A DNA stretch of 64,000 nt from Neobacillus ginsengisoli (GCF_030813055.1 NZ_JAUSTW010000003.1:558001-622000), one strand, 5' to 3'; counted from the stretch's first letter, positions 7,456 to 16,114 are shown. Numbers and translations: made by a program. The notes: a model not told the origin generated them from the sequence alone.

Positions 7456-7871
7456 TTTTAACCTCCTTCTATCAAAATCATTATAATTTAAAAAATCATT
7501 TTTTCTTAAATTTACGAAAACAGCCAAATCAATAAACAGGTTCTCCCTCCACCAAGACGATTTTGTCCTTTAACGAGCTTTTCAAGGACAGGTTCTCCCT
7601 CAGGGGTCTTACCAATTCTCCAGTTCAACAAAACATGGGATAAAAACCGCCTACCGCAGCCCAATCATAGGCACACTACGCCATGTTACAAAGGCAGTTG
7701 TTACAGTTTTAACCCAAACAATTATTATAAATGTAAATAGATATTCAATGTCTTGTAACATTTTTCTTGTAAAGTTTACTTAACCCCAAAAAGAGACTGT
7801 TTCCTACTAGACATTAAATTATTATTCCGATATAGTGTATTAAACAAAAAATTCGTGGAGGTGTTACGAAA
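7456..7871. other. Gene-free region with a 14-bp direct repeat
   Basis: ACAGGTTCTCCCTC occurs at 7536-7549 and again at 7588-7601, and a small dyad GTCCTT/AAGGAC lies between them (7565-7590). Base composition from 7540 to 7700 is less AT-rich than its surroundings. Leftward translation gives an open stretch including NWRIGKTPEGEPVLEKLV but no start, no ribosome site and no family I recognise. Possibly a decayed insertion. Confidence 0.35.
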
Positions 7872-8882
7872 ATGACTTCCTCCTCAAGAAGAAGTCTTTA
7901 CTTTGACAACGCAAAATTCTTTCTAATTTTTTTAGTCGTATTCGGTCATGTCATTAGTCCAATTAAGGATAACAACAACATTCTATTTACCTTATATTCC
8001 GTCATCTTTCTATTTCATATGCCCGCCTTCATTTTTATTTCCGGTTATTTTTCCAAGGGATTCAATAAGAAAGGCTATCTTTTAAAAATACTTAAGAAGA
8101 TATTATTGCCGTATTTAATTTTCCAAGTCCTCTATTCTCTTTTCTATTATCTGGACGGAGAGGTTCCTAGTCTTAAAGTGGACATGCTTCAACCACATTG
8201 GTCACTATGGTTCCTATTGAGCTTGTTCTGTTGGAATCTTTTTCTCTATATTTTTGCCCGATTAAAATGGACCGGCTTAGTTATCTCAATAGCAATCGGG
8301 GTCGGAATCGGTTATTTTGATCATGTTGGCAGCTTTTTATCATTATCAAGAACGCTTGTATTCTTTCCCTATTTTCTTTTAGGATATTTAGTAGAACCCA
8401 AACATCTAAAAATAGTTAAAAAAGCTAGATTTTCCCCTTTAATTGGTTTTGCTATCCTCCTAGGAACGGCATTAGTATTTGCGGCCTTGTTCCCAAAGGG
8501 GGCAATGCCATGGTTATTTGGTGATACCTCCTATGCCAATATGGGCGTAAAGGAATTAACAAGTGTGCTCAAGCGATCCTCACAGTATTTAGTAACCTTA
8601 ATTGTTACGTACGGATTTTTGGCGATGGTTCCAACCAAAGGCTTTAAATTCACCATAATCGGGGAACGAACCTTATATGTCTACCTTTTGCATGGATTTA
8701 TCATAAAAACGATTGAAATGTTCGTTTCTTATGACACACTAAATGGCTTTTCTACTCATTATGTAATACTAACGGTTTTTTCGTTAGTAATTTGTTTTTT
8801 ACTAGGAAGCTTTTTCATTAAAAAATATACATGTCCATTAGTTGAGATGAGGATTTTCAATACAAAAAGCTTACTGCCGTAA
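7872..8882 (+). CDS. Acyltransferase family 3 membrane protein
   Basis: 336-aa integral membrane acyltransferase (acyltransferase 3/OafA-NodX superfamily), which moves acyl groups onto extracytoplasmic glycans. It starts with the diagnostic RSLYFDNAKFFLIFLVVFGHVISP, where the Asp and the membrane-embedded His of FGHV belong to the family active site, then FLFHMPAFIFISGYF (with the second conserved His) and WFLLSL. About ten hydrophobic segments are visible to the end. The ribosome site GGAGGTG lies nine bases before ATG. It has its own terminator and is monocistronic. Resembles the B. subtilis YfiQ/YkrP group; target glycan unknown. Confidence 0.88.
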   Translation: MTSSSRRSLYFDNAKFFLIFLVVFGHVISPIKDNNNILFTLYSVIFLFHMPAFIFISGYFSKGFNKKGYLLKILKKILLPYLIFQVLYSLFYYLDGEVPSLKVDMLQPHWSLWFLLSLFCWNLFLYIFARLKWTGLVISIAIGVGIGYFDHVGSFLSLSRTLVFFPYFLLGYLVEPKHLKIVKKARFSPLIGFAILLGTALVFAALFPKGAMPWLFGDTSYANMGVKELTSVLKRSSQYLVTLIVTYGFLAMVPTKGFKFTIIGERTLYVYLLHGFIIKTIEMFVSYDTLNGFSTHYVILTVFSLVICFLLGSFFIKKYTCPLVEMRIFNTKSLLP

Positions 8883-8906
8883 ACCAGTTAGCTATTATTT
8901 AAAAAA

Positions 8907-8938
8907 TGGGGACGTTATTCGGTAACGTCCCCTTTTTT
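8907..8938 (+). terminator. Terminator of the acyltransferase gene
   Basis: GGGGACGTTA/TAACGTCCCC, a 10-bp perfect stem, five-base loop TTCGG, then T7. Confidence 0.93.
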
Positions 8939-9035
8939 TGATTAAATTTAATGCTACCTCTAGCAGTTCTATTTTACAATATGATTATATGTTTAAGGCT
9001 GGTTGATTACGGACAATTTGATCGGAGGAAAAGGC

Positions 9036-10367
9036 ATGAAGGAAAACGCAATCGTAATTGGGGGAGGTATTGCAGGAAAATTAGCTGCTAAGGCTTTATC
9101 TTCTTATTTTCAACAAGTAATCATTCTTGAAGCTGATCAGGAGTGTAAAGAAAAAGTGCCCAGAAAGAGGGTACCTCAGAGCTCTCAACCCCATGTCCTA
9201 TTAAAAAGCGGAGAAGAAGCCATTGAGAAATTGTTCCCACAGTTCGTGGCCCAATTGATAGAAGATGGAAGTATTGTGTCTAATTTTACTAAAGATTTGA
9301 AATGGCATCATTTTGGTTTCTGGAAACAACCATTTTCAGGAGAATTGACCATGGTGCAACAAAGTCGCCCGATGCTTGAATGGCATTTACAAAGACGCAT
9401 TGATCAAGTTTCCAATATTACCACTAGATACGAAACAATGACGGAGCAGCTGATCGTAGATTGTCAGAATAACAAAGTACTTGGTGTACGGGTACGCTCC
9501 CTGAGAACAGGAATGGAAGATGAGCTTCATGCGGATTTGGTGGTTGATGCGAGCGGATTTGGTTCAAAGAGTATAGATTGGTTAAAAACATATGGAATAG
9601 AAGTTGAAGAAGAAAAGGTATGGATTCAGTTATTCTATGCTACTAGATTATTTCGTTTAAAAAACCAAGATCGTCCAGAATGGACTAACCTCCTTATTTC
9701 ACCTGGTTTCCCTGAAAACCCTTACGGTGCTTTTATCCAAACCCTTGAAGAGAATCGGTTCTCTGTGACTTTTAGCGGCTACGCTAATGAGCGTGCACCG
9801 CAAACAAATGAAGAATTTTTTGCTTATGCAGGGCGTTTACCTGTTCCTGACGTGCTTGATTTCCTTAAACAATCAGAACCGATTACAGATATAAAAATTC
9901 ATAAAATCCCTTACCAGGTACGTAGACGCTTTGACTTAGCGACAGAAATTCCCAAGGGTTTCTTAGTGATTGGAGATGCTCATTGCCGGTTTGATCCGCT
10001 TTTTGGTCAAGGGATATCTGTCGCTGCGATGGAAGCTTTAGAGTTACAAAAATGCCTTCAACAAGCTGAAAAACAGGGATTGGGTTTCACACAAAGTTTT
10101 CATAAAAGAATTTCAAAATTGATCGCAACTCCATGGGACATGGCTACTACAGAAGCATTTCGCCATCCTCAAATAAAAGGTGAAAAATCCCCCTTTCAGC
10201 CGTTTAAACAGTGGTATACCAAGAGAGTTTATCAAGCTTCGGCTCTCGATTCAGATATATACATCCGACTCGCAAGGGTAATGAATTTAATTCGATCTCC
10301 TTTACACCTTTTTCATCCAAAAGTTTTAACTGCCATAGTTACCGGTTTACAAAAAAAGAAGGCTTAA
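9036..10367 (+). CDS. FAD-dependent oxidoreductase / monooxygenase-like
   Basis: 443-aa flavoprotein of the p-hydroxybenzoate-hydroxylase fold. It begins with the dinucleotide-binding motif AIVIGGGIAGKLAAKAL and acidic strand end VIILEAD, has the conserved region ADLVVDASGFGSKS in the middle, and the second FAD motif GFLVIGDAHCRFDPLFGQGIS near residue 320, where the ordinary GD(A)xH..P..GQG pattern is retained. Such enzymes epoxidise, hydroxylate or dehydrogenate small or lipophilic substrates. Start chosen at ATG 9036 after CGGAGG; the frame is open 11 codons further up. It stands alone. Substrate not recognisable. Confidence 0.82.
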   Translation: MKENAIVIGGGIAGKLAAKALSSYFQQVIILEADQECKEKVPRKRVPQSSQPHVLLKSGEEAIEKLFPQFVAQLIEDGSIVSNFTKDLKWHHFGFWKQPFSGELTMVQQSRPMLEWHLQRRIDQVSNITTRYETMTEQLIVDCQNNKVLGVRVRSLRTGMEDELHADLVVDASGFGSKSIDWLKTYGIEVEEEKVWIQLFYATRLFRLKNQDRPEWTNLLISPGFPENPYGAFIQTLEENRFSVTFSGYANERAPQTNEEFFAYAGRLPVPDVLDFLKQSEPITDIKIHKIPYQVRRRFDLATEIPKGFLVIGDAHCRFDPLFGQGISVAAMEALELQKCLQQAEKQGLGFTQSFHKRISKLIATPWDMATTEAFRHPQIKGEKSPFQPFKQWYTKRVYQASALDSDIYIRLARVMNLIRSPLHLFHPKVLTAIVTGLQKKKA

Positions 10368-10460
10368 CTACAATAGAGGGGGCTGTTTTGAGGTGCTTTT
10401 CTCAAATTTACAGTTAAAATGACATCCTGTTTGTCACAATAATCGGTAGATAAAAACACA

Positions 10461-10495
10461 ATAAAACTCGTTTTTTTTGGCGAGCTTTTTCAATT
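10461..10495 (+). terminator. Weak terminator downstream of the flavoprotein gene
   Basis: CTCG/CGAG plus AAA/TTT with a T-rich loop, then T5. Short stem, about 95 bases past the stop codon. Confidence 0.35.
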
Positions 10496-10518
10496 ATTTT
10501 GTTCTAGGCTCAGGAACT

Positions 10519-10567
10519 CCTTGATTATGGCAAGCACCCGTTCGATTTGTGCTTACCATAATCAAGG
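10519..10567. repeat. 49-bp near-perfect hairpin
   Basis: CCTTGATTATGG (10519-10530) pairs with 10556-10567, one mismatch, then AAGCAC pairs with GTGCTT (10549-10554) around an 11-base loop. There is no T-run after it on the plus strand (A6 follows) nor on the minus strand, so it is not an ordinary terminator. No gene begins until 10719. Confidence 0.6.
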
Positions 10568-10718
10568 AAAAAACAACAAAGTCCATTTATGGATTCAATA
10601 AAGGGTAGCATTAAAATAATGTGGTTGGGTCCTGAAGCAGGTATAAAGTCTTAAGGATAATAGAAGGATTTATTTTCCTCTTTAATCTTTTAAAATACAT
10701 AGAAGGAGGTAGAGTAAC

Positions 10719-11036
10719 ATGTTCAAAAGAATAATCATTCTTTTGGTGCTCTCATCAATTTTATTAGCATTAGTATTAGTTAGAGCTCATACAGCTGATC
10801 CTGTTAACAATACAAGTACGAAAAGCAATGGTTCCTCTGGGTACACTACGCTGGAATACAAGATTAGCAGTATTAATGGGAATCAATACTACGGAAAAAG
10901 TGAAGACGGGACAGGAATCCATTTTTCTTCTAAAAACATCCTCTCGGGTGATAAAATACAAGTTAATGATGTGGTCATATGCTACTTTGAAAAGAATAAT
11001 TTAGGTAAGGGATTAGTAAAAGTCGAGAAGAAATAA
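10719..11036 (+). CDS. Small exported or membrane-anchored protein, 105 aa, unknown
   Basis: Not recognised. N-terminal MFKRIIILLVLSSILLALVLVRA is a signal peptide or membrane anchor, then a Ser/Thr/Asn linker (residues 26-42) and a compact beta-rich domain of about 60 residues (LEYKISSINGNQYYGKSE, then GDKIQVNDVVICYFEKNN). The pattern resembles a small OB-like barrel such as the Bacillus YxeA/YhgE-type secreted domains, but this is only impression. AAGGAGG precedes ATG by about eight bases, an excellent start. It is followed after 140 bases by another small unknown gene. Confidence 0.68.
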   Translation: MFKRIIILLVLSSILLALVLVRAHTADPVNNTSTKSNGSSGYTTLEYKISSINGNQYYGKSEDGTGIHFSSKNILSGDKIQVNDVVICYFEKNNLGKGLVKVEKK

Positions 11037-11179
11037 TATCACGAGGTGCCCCTTGCAGTCGCTTCTATCCGCTTAATACAAGGGAAGATTAAATATATGA
11101 ATTTTACAGATGTACTGTTGCAAAAGGTGAAGTTCTTTTCTACTCATAACCAAAATTAATAATAGAAAGGGAAATTAGT

Positions 11180-11401
11180 TTGAAGGAATTTACGGTTTGC
11201 TATACGTTTGATAATGATATAATAACCGAAAAAATGATAAAAGAATTAGATGTTAGGAAAGAAGATGTTGTTCAAGAAGTAGTTGAGAAGATGGATTGTA
11301 ACAAATACTTTATTGTGAAAAATGATCAAGGGAATTATATGATAAATTCAGATTTAGTACGTTATGTACGGATAATAAACGAAAAGATAGTAGTCAAATA
11401 A
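11180..11401 (+). CDS. Hypothetical small protein, 73 aa
   Basis: Not recognised. Acidic soluble protein without signal sequence, starting TTG with AAAGGGAAA upstream. Composition is protein-like (MIKELDVRKEDVVQEVVEKM, then KYFIVKNDQGNYMINSDLVRYVRI), a helix followed by a beta-hairpin. A near-perfect palindrome follows 50 bases after the stop codon. It may be co-transcribed with the preceding 105-aa gene, although the gap of 143 bases argues for a separate start. Confidence 0.58.
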   Translation: MKEFTVCYTFDNDIITEKMIKELDVRKEDVVQEVVEKMDCNKYFIVKNDQGNYMINSDLVRYVRIINEKIVVK

Positions 11402-11451
11402 TAGGGTTATTGTAAACAATAGACATTTGAAAATCCATCATAATGATGATT

Positions 11452-11483
11452 TGAATAAATGCTGATATATCAGCATTTATTCA
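11452..11483. terminator. 32-bp perfect palindrome, probable bidirectional terminator
   Basis: TGAATAAATGCTGATA and its exact complement without a loop spacer, 50 bases after the 73-aa gene. The flanking A/T is short of a clear T-run, so it may equally be an operator or a transcript-end hairpin. The rest of 11402-11701 holds nothing I can identify. Confidence 0.5.
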
Positions 11484-11701
11484 TATTAGAATCGTGTATA
11501 AAATTATTCTTGATTTTGAATAGCTTCCATAAATTTAAGTGAATATTAAAGGCCATACCAAGCCATTAGCTCAATAGTCGCCGCCACAACCTCATCGTCA
11601 ATTCATGAACTCCGTTGCCCAACCCAAAAGTACCTCAAAACGGAACTTTTTAAACACAATCAAGCCCGTTTGAAAAACGTTAACAAATTCCCTCCTACCA
11701 A

Positions 11702-12520
11702 TCATTCAAATAAGCAAGAGATAATGCTTTCGTTTGTGCATTGCAGACAATCCGGAATATCCTTGCGGTTTGAAGTCAACCCCCAGTAATAGGTGTCCCC
11801 CGATTCGTCACACAAATTAAATCGTACTATTTTTGCTTCACTCGAAAGTGTGTTTACAAGCCTCTCATAAAATTCTCCGTGCGTCATCATGTCTACTGAA
11901 CCCAAGTGAAAAATTCCTTTTAAGTGATTTTCAATGATAAATCGCAGTTGCTTTGCTAACTGAGTGTCCAAAAGGTTGTTACATACTAAATTACTGTACA
12001 CGTTGATCATCTGATTTTTTTCGATACTTTCCTTAATTAAATTCATTCTTGGGGAATCTTTACCCCAAATGGCGGGAATTCGGATCATAATGGCACGGTC
12101 CTCTAAAATTTGTTTTAATATATTCTCACAGTCGATTTTGAATTTTCCATAATCCGATTGGGCAACAGGTATATCTGCTTCTGTATGGTGCCGCGAATAG
12201 TCCCCATCAAATACATTTGCCGTAGAAAAGTAATAGAGTACACTACTGCTGTTGTGTAATTCCATCGCCAATTCTTTATGAAACTCGATTTGTTGAGTAA
12301 ACTCCCCTCTTAGGCAAGAAATCACAATATCCGGTTTAATAGACTGTAAAATCTCCTTCATTTTAACAATTTGCTGAACATCTAATTGGAACTGCTTATC
12401 TTTTGGAAGATTGGTAGATGATGAACAATAGGTTCCATAAAGGTCATATCCATCTTTACATTCCTCAATTAAAGCTTTCCCGACAAGCCCGCTTGCACCA
12501 AGAATTAGTACCTTCTCCAT
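11702..12520 (-). CDS. RmlD-like NAD(P)-dependent sugar nucleotide reductase/epimerase
   Basis: 272-aa extended short-chain dehydrogenase of the RmlD substrate-binding type. N-terminal nucleotide-binding motif VLILGASGLVGKAL, then YYFSTANVFDGD (the Thr/Ser and downstream YGKFKIDCE Tyr-x3-Lys catalytic pair) and RIPAIWG. Such proteins reduce or epimerise nucleotide sugars (dTDP-4-dehydrorhamnose reductase is the archetype) but many stand-alone copies are uncharacterised. Start at ATG 12520, seven bases after GGAGG; a GTG one codon earlier is too close. No sugar-nucleotide genes adjoin, so no pathway can be given. A C-terminal YYWGLTSNRKD motif is typical of a Bacillus subgroup. Confidence 0.78.
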   Translation of the reverse strand: MEKVLILGASGLVGKALIEECKDGYDLYGTYCSSSTNLPKDKQFQLDVQQIVKMKEILQSIKPDIVISCLRGEFTQQIEFHKELAMELHNSSSVLYYFSTANVFDGDYSRHHTEADIPVAQSDYGKFKIDCENILKQILEDRAIMIRIPAIWGKDSPRMNLIKESIEKNQMINVYSNLVCNNLLDTQLAKQLRFIIENHLKGIFHLGSVDMMTHGEFYERLVNTLSSEAKIVRFNLCDESGDTYYWGLTSNRKDIPDCLQCTNESIISCLFE

Positions 12521-12729
12521 CACGATTCCTCCATTTCTACAAATACTCTTATAATTATTATCTTACTCTTCATAATTTGGTTAAATAATAAGCGACAGGA
12601 TAAAACACTACTCTCCATTTTCATCCTCTCACCTCATAGCTAACGTTCACTAATACATCTAAGGTCGGCATATTAACCCCCTCTGAGTGTTAAAGTCACT
12701 TTCATTTGCGAAATGCATAAACTGATATT
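12521..12729. other. Intergenic, nothing recognised
   Basis: AT-rich; no hairpin or frame of note. It separates two leftward genes of very different base composition. Confidence 0.4.
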
Positions 12730-13629
12730 TTAGCTAAGATCTGCTCTGAAGGTAGGCCTGGTTCCGATGACAACTGTAGCATCAAGTTCTTCGTCATTTA
12801 CCACCTGCGGTATTAGTCCGTTTTGAGTAAAGATCTCGACTGTTTGCTTCGCCTGTCTCTCGCTAGTCTCGACTAGCAGGTGACCGCCCGGTGCCAGCCA
12901 AAGTAGCGCCTCGGCTGCCACCAGCCGCTGGATGTCCAGCCCATCCGTGCCCCCGTCGAGCGCTACCCTTGCCTCATGTATGCGTGCTTCAGACGGTAAC
13001 AGACCGATTACCTCGGTAGGAACGTAGGGCGCGTTGGCGACCAGGATGTCGACGCGGCCCTGCAGTGTCGCCGGCAGCGGCTTGTAGAGGTCACCTTCGT
13101 ACACATGACTACCGATGGAAGTGATGTTGCGTCTGGCACACCGAACTGCGGCAGGGTCGATGTCGACGGCGTACAACTCGATATCTTCCAGAATCTCGGC
13201 CAGAACGGAACCCACCGCTCCCGTACCGCAGCATAAGTCGACCACGACAGCTCCCGGCATAGCGAGTGAAGCTGCTTGGCGGACTAAAAACTCGGTACGG
13301 CGGCGGGGTACGAAGACTCTTGCATCCACCTCTATCCGGATACCGCAGAACTCCGCCCAGCCAATGATGTGTTCTAGGGGCAAGCCCGCGGTTCGTCTGT
13401 CCACCATATCGGCAAGCTCAGCCGGCGTTTTTGCCGCAGAGATGATCAACCGGGTCTCATCTTCGGCGAAAACACAACCGGCGGCCCGAAGCGTTGTGAC
13501 GATGATCGGAAAAAGGGTATCTTCATTATTAACAATTGACCCTACCTTGGTAAGGATTGATATATCATCAACTTTTTTTAAAGTGTCATCTCTTTTTATA
13601 ATGTTAAAAGAAGCCTTCCTAAAGTCCAT
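12730..13629 (-). CDS. PrmC/HemK-related SAM-dependent methyltransferase, probably acquired from a high-GC actinobacterium
   Basis: 299-aa class I methyltransferase. Motif I DLCCGTGAVG at 131-140, acidic AVDIDP near 155, and NAPY at 199-202 in place of the NPPY of PrmC. NAPY with the VFVPRRRTEFLV strand is characteristic of the PrmC-related family (putative N5-glutamine methyltransferase), not of PrmC proper. The region coding residues about 45-275 is visibly GC-rich (12840-13500, about 55-60 percent by eye) with Arg/Ala/Gly/Val-rich codons, while the first 40 residues and the flanks are AT-rich. The N-terminus (MDFRKASFNIIKRDD) looks like a local graft upstream of the natural start. Ribosome site GAGGGGAAC. 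Confidence 0.85.
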   Translation of the reverse strand: MDFRKASFNIIKRDDTLKKVDDISILTKVGSIVNNEDTLFPIIVTTLRAAGCVFAEDETRLIISAAKTPAELADMVDRRTAGLPLEHIIGWAEFCGIRIEVDARVFVPRRRTEFLVRQAASLAMPGAVVVDLCCGTGAVGSVLAEILEDIELYAVDIDPAAVRCARRNITSIGSHVYEGDLYKPLPATLQGRVDILVANAPYVPTEVIGLLPSEARIHEARVALDGGTDGLDIQRLVAAEALLWLAPGGHLLVETSERQAKQTVEIFTQNGLIPQVVNDEELDATVVIGTRPTFRADLS

Positions 13630-13729
13630 TTGTTCCCCTCATTCGGAATATTATAAATTTTACCATAATTATAACATACAGGTTCCAACTCTCCCCAATA
13701 AAGAAACTTCTCCAATTAGCTTATTAAAA

Positions 13730-13975
13730 AAAGACAGACTGCTCGTTTAGCAGTCTCAGGCTGTCGAAAAACCCTCGGCAGCCTCTTATTTTATTCATTT
13801 AATTCAATAATTCACCGCATTAATTCGTTATAATATTATTGATATATAGGCTTTTCAACAGGCCCATTTGCAGGGACAATCAATAAATTTGGTATGATTC
13901 TGACAAAATAAAAAATTGCCGAGAAAAATACCCTTTCTCGACAATCTGAGACTGCTCGTTTAGCAGTCTGTCTTT
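13730..13975. mobile_element. MITE-like non-coding element with 30-bp terminal inverted repeats
   Basis: Left end 13730-13759 (AAAGACAGACTGC..GCAGTCTCAG) is the inverted copy of right end 13946-13975 except for the 7-base loop TCGTTTA. Each end can itself fold (AGACTGC/GCAGTCT). Inside are two further hairpins, GGCTGTCG..CGGCAGCC (13759-13783) and GCCGAGAAA..TTTCTCGAC (about 13918-13942). There is no coding capacity. I see no clear target duplication. Size and structure fit a miniature element mobilised by an absent transposase. Confidence 0.6.
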
Positions 13976-13989
13976 GTAGGAAACAAGCC

Positions 13990-14073
13990 TTATAATGGCA
14001 AATCTCGTTTCCGAAAAATTGAAATACCTATTCCTATGGAAGCTATGCTAATTACAGATAAAATGTCTACCCA
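13990..14073 (-). pseudogene. 3' fragment of a membrane-protein gene
   Basis: A 27-codon frame reads WVDILSVISIASIGIGIS then IFRKRDLPL and a stop codon: one hydrophobic helix and a basic tail. This ending is common in ABC-2-type permeases. No start or upstream portion is present; the MITE-like element lies immediately downstream. It may be a deletion remnant. Confidence 0.35.
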
Positions 14074-14124
14074 TTATGGAAAGCTTAGGGACTTGCGCAA
14101 TTTTCCGTATTTTTTTAGAGACGG

Positions 14125-15102
14125 TCAAATACCGAACTCATGTATTAATTTTTTAAATGTATTGTAAGCGGGTTTTGCCGAATAATCATCCCGCATAATC
14201 CCAAATTGATGGAAAAGATCATCTTTGGAGCTATCGGCATCCCGGAGTCCAAAAAGCTCATAATGGGAAATATTAAGCTCGTCCCGCAAATGATAGATTG
14301 TTCGAATAACTGTCTCAAGAACTTTCGCTTGCTGCTCATAAGACCTTTCCATATTGGTAAAAGGATTTTTTCCTGTAGGCCAACCATTTTCGGTAACACG
14401 GATAGGGACGGAAGCGGGTATTCCGCAAGCATTAAGATTCTTTTCCCTTAAATTACGAAGCGTCTTTTCCACAGAAATCGGTATTTCTTTTAAATTAAGC
14501 GGTTCTTCGAATACATCCACATAAAAATTATGTCCTACAAAATCGAGGGAATCTATAAACGGCTTCCCTCCAGCCTTTGCGAGGTTTTCCCAAAAATGAG
14601 GTACTGCCATAGGACCATCCGGCACCGAACCAAAGCCAATTTTTATTGGAAGATTGCGATCTTGAGTTTCCTTCTTTGCTGCAATCACTCCTTCTACAAG
14701 ACCCTTTATTACATATGCCTTGGATCCTTCCATAAACGTCAAGTTGGGTTCGTTCGTAATTTGAAGTGATGCCAAATGAGTGCCATATTGGCTAATAATT
14801 TTTCGAATAAAACCAAGATAGCGATCAAGGTCTATATCCGGTTCTTGGAGACATCCTACTGTCAAGTCCCCTAATAACCCGGCTGAAAGATAGCGTTCCG
14901 CAACAGATAACATTTTTTCTTCCGATTCCGGTCCGTAATAAATGATATAGTTTCTAGGATGCAGCGTTTTGGTCTCACCTCGAAGGTCTTGGAGCGCAAT
15001 TTGAATTTTTTCGTAGTTATCCTTCGGTCCGACAGCCAAACCAGAAGGTGTGCCTGCCACACTTAGCGGGTAAATTCCAAACGTTAATTCTGATGAAATC
15101 AT
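14125..15102 (-). CDS. Putative clan GH-A glycosidase, unassigned family
   Basis: 325-aa cytoplasmic protein with a TIM-barrel layout. Two motifs mark a retaining clan GH-A glycosidase: LQITNEPN with the putative acid/base Glu118 and VTENGWPTG with the putative nucleophile Glu238. FVGHNFYVDVF between them resembles the strand-6 His/Tyr of this clan. I cannot place it in a numbered GH family. No signal peptide, so it would act on an imported or phosphorylated sugar. AAGGGGAGAG precedes ATG. It is 101 bases downstream of the sugar-isomerase-like gene at 15204 in the same direction and may be co-transcribed with it. Confidence 0.68.
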   Translation of the reverse strand: MISSELTFGIYPLSVAGTPSGLAVGPKDNYEKIQIALQDLRGETKTLHPRNYIIYYGPESEEKMLSVAERYLSAGLLGDLTVGCLQEPDIDLDRYLGFIRKIISQYGTHLASLQITNEPNLTFMEGSKAYVIKGLVEGVIAAKKETQDRNLPIKIGFGSVPDGPMAVPHFWENLAKAGGKPFIDSLDFVGHNFYVDVFEEPLNLKEIPISVEKTLRNLREKNLNACGIPASVPIRVTENGWPTGKNPFTNMERSYEQQAKVLETVIRTIYHLRDELNISHYELFGLRDADSSKDDLFHQFGIMRDDYSAKPAYNTFKKLIHEFGI

Positions 15103-15203
15103 ACTATCTCTCTCCCCTTTTTAATATTTTTAAAATGAGGTATTTACCATTGTTGATACTTAAATTTTAGTTTATGCCGTGCATTTATATTTACTACCTG
15201 ACG

Positions 15204-15992
15204 CTAATTATGTTTTAATAACTGAACTAAATAAAGATGGCTCTCATACATTTCAACTGCATCCGTTATATCTTTAAGAGTAATTTCATATATGTACGGT
15301 CTGCTCATTAAAAACGGTAGAATGGGTTTCCAATCAATCCTGCCAGCTCCCAGTTGTAATCCATCATGTTTCTGACCTTCACTATCTACAACGTGAAAAT
15401 ATTGGATATATGAATCTAATTTTTCTATCTGCTCTAACAATAATCTCTTATTACCTCTGAAGGAAATAAAAGCGTGGCTAATATCATAAGCCAATGGCAA
15501 CTTTAATGGCCTAACAATTTCTTCGAACCAATTCGGGTTTTGGGCAGTAAAAAGACCATAAATGGAATTTTCCCATAAAAAAACACCTTTGCCATATGAC
15601 AAAATATGCTTGATCTCATTTACAATTTTATCATTATTTTCTTTATTGATAGAAGAGGTGTCTGTCTGTATATAATGAGGGTGAATCACACATTTAATAG
15701 AATGTGATAAACAAATATCAGCTAGAATCCTTGTAGATAAATGATAGAAAAGATAATCTTCTTTTTGTTCGTGGATAATATTTAAATATCTCCCATTGTA
15801 TTTTGAAGGGTGATGTAAATACACCTCAATATCCTCTCTTAAGAGCATTGAGATGGTATTTTCTAATTTTTTTCTCTTGTCTCCAAACAAATCGTCATCA
15901 TTTAAATGCAATTCAATAATATCCGGCCTATATTGTAATCGGTCATACAGCTGTTCCGGAAAATACGAACATTTTAACCCTAACTTTAACAA
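15204..15992 (-). CDS. Sugar phosphate isomerase/epimerase-like TIM barrel (AP endonuclease 2 superfamily)
   Basis: 262-aa protein with metal-binding motifs of the xylose-isomerase-like/AP-endonuclease-2 fold at barrel strand ends: IELHLND, IHPHYIQTD, LWENSIYG, LAYDISHAF, YFHVVDSEG and LGAGRIDWK. In this superfamily Glu, Asp and His from such motifs hold two or three metals, in isomerases, epimerases or endonuclease IV. The motif set points to a sugar or polyol isomerase/epimerase, not to DNA repair. It opens with TTG after GGTGAT. Its neighbour at 14125 is a glycosidase-like protein, supporting a sugar role. Substrate unknown. Confidence 0.72.
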   Translation of the reverse strand: MLKLGLKCSYFPEQLYDRLQYRPDIIELHLNDDDLFGDKRKKLENTISMLLREDIEVYLHHPSKYNGRYLNIIHEQKEDYLFYHLSTRILADICLSHSIKCVIHPHYIQTDTSSINKENNDKIVNEIKHILSYGKGVFLWENSIYGLFTAQNPNWFEEIVRPLKLPLAYDISHAFISFRGNKRLLLEQIEKLDSYIQYFHVVDSEGQKHDGLQLGAGRIDWKPILPFLMSRPYIYEITLKDITDAVEMYESHLYLVQLLKHN

Positions 15993-16114
15993 AACACATC
16001 ACCACTTTCGCATAATCCTATATTATTAAGAAATGAATGGCTTCTTCCATTATAGCAAAATTGCAGATATAATTTTCTGAATATATAAAAAACTCTGGCT
16101 AGATGCCAAATAAA

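Noticed and set aside
10519..10567. Terminator reading of the 49-bp hairpin
   Set aside because: No T-run follows on either strand.
12800..13750. 211-codon rightward frame at 13115-13750
   Set aside because: Antisense shadow of the GC-rich methyltransferase; high-GC genes often leave long open antisense frames.
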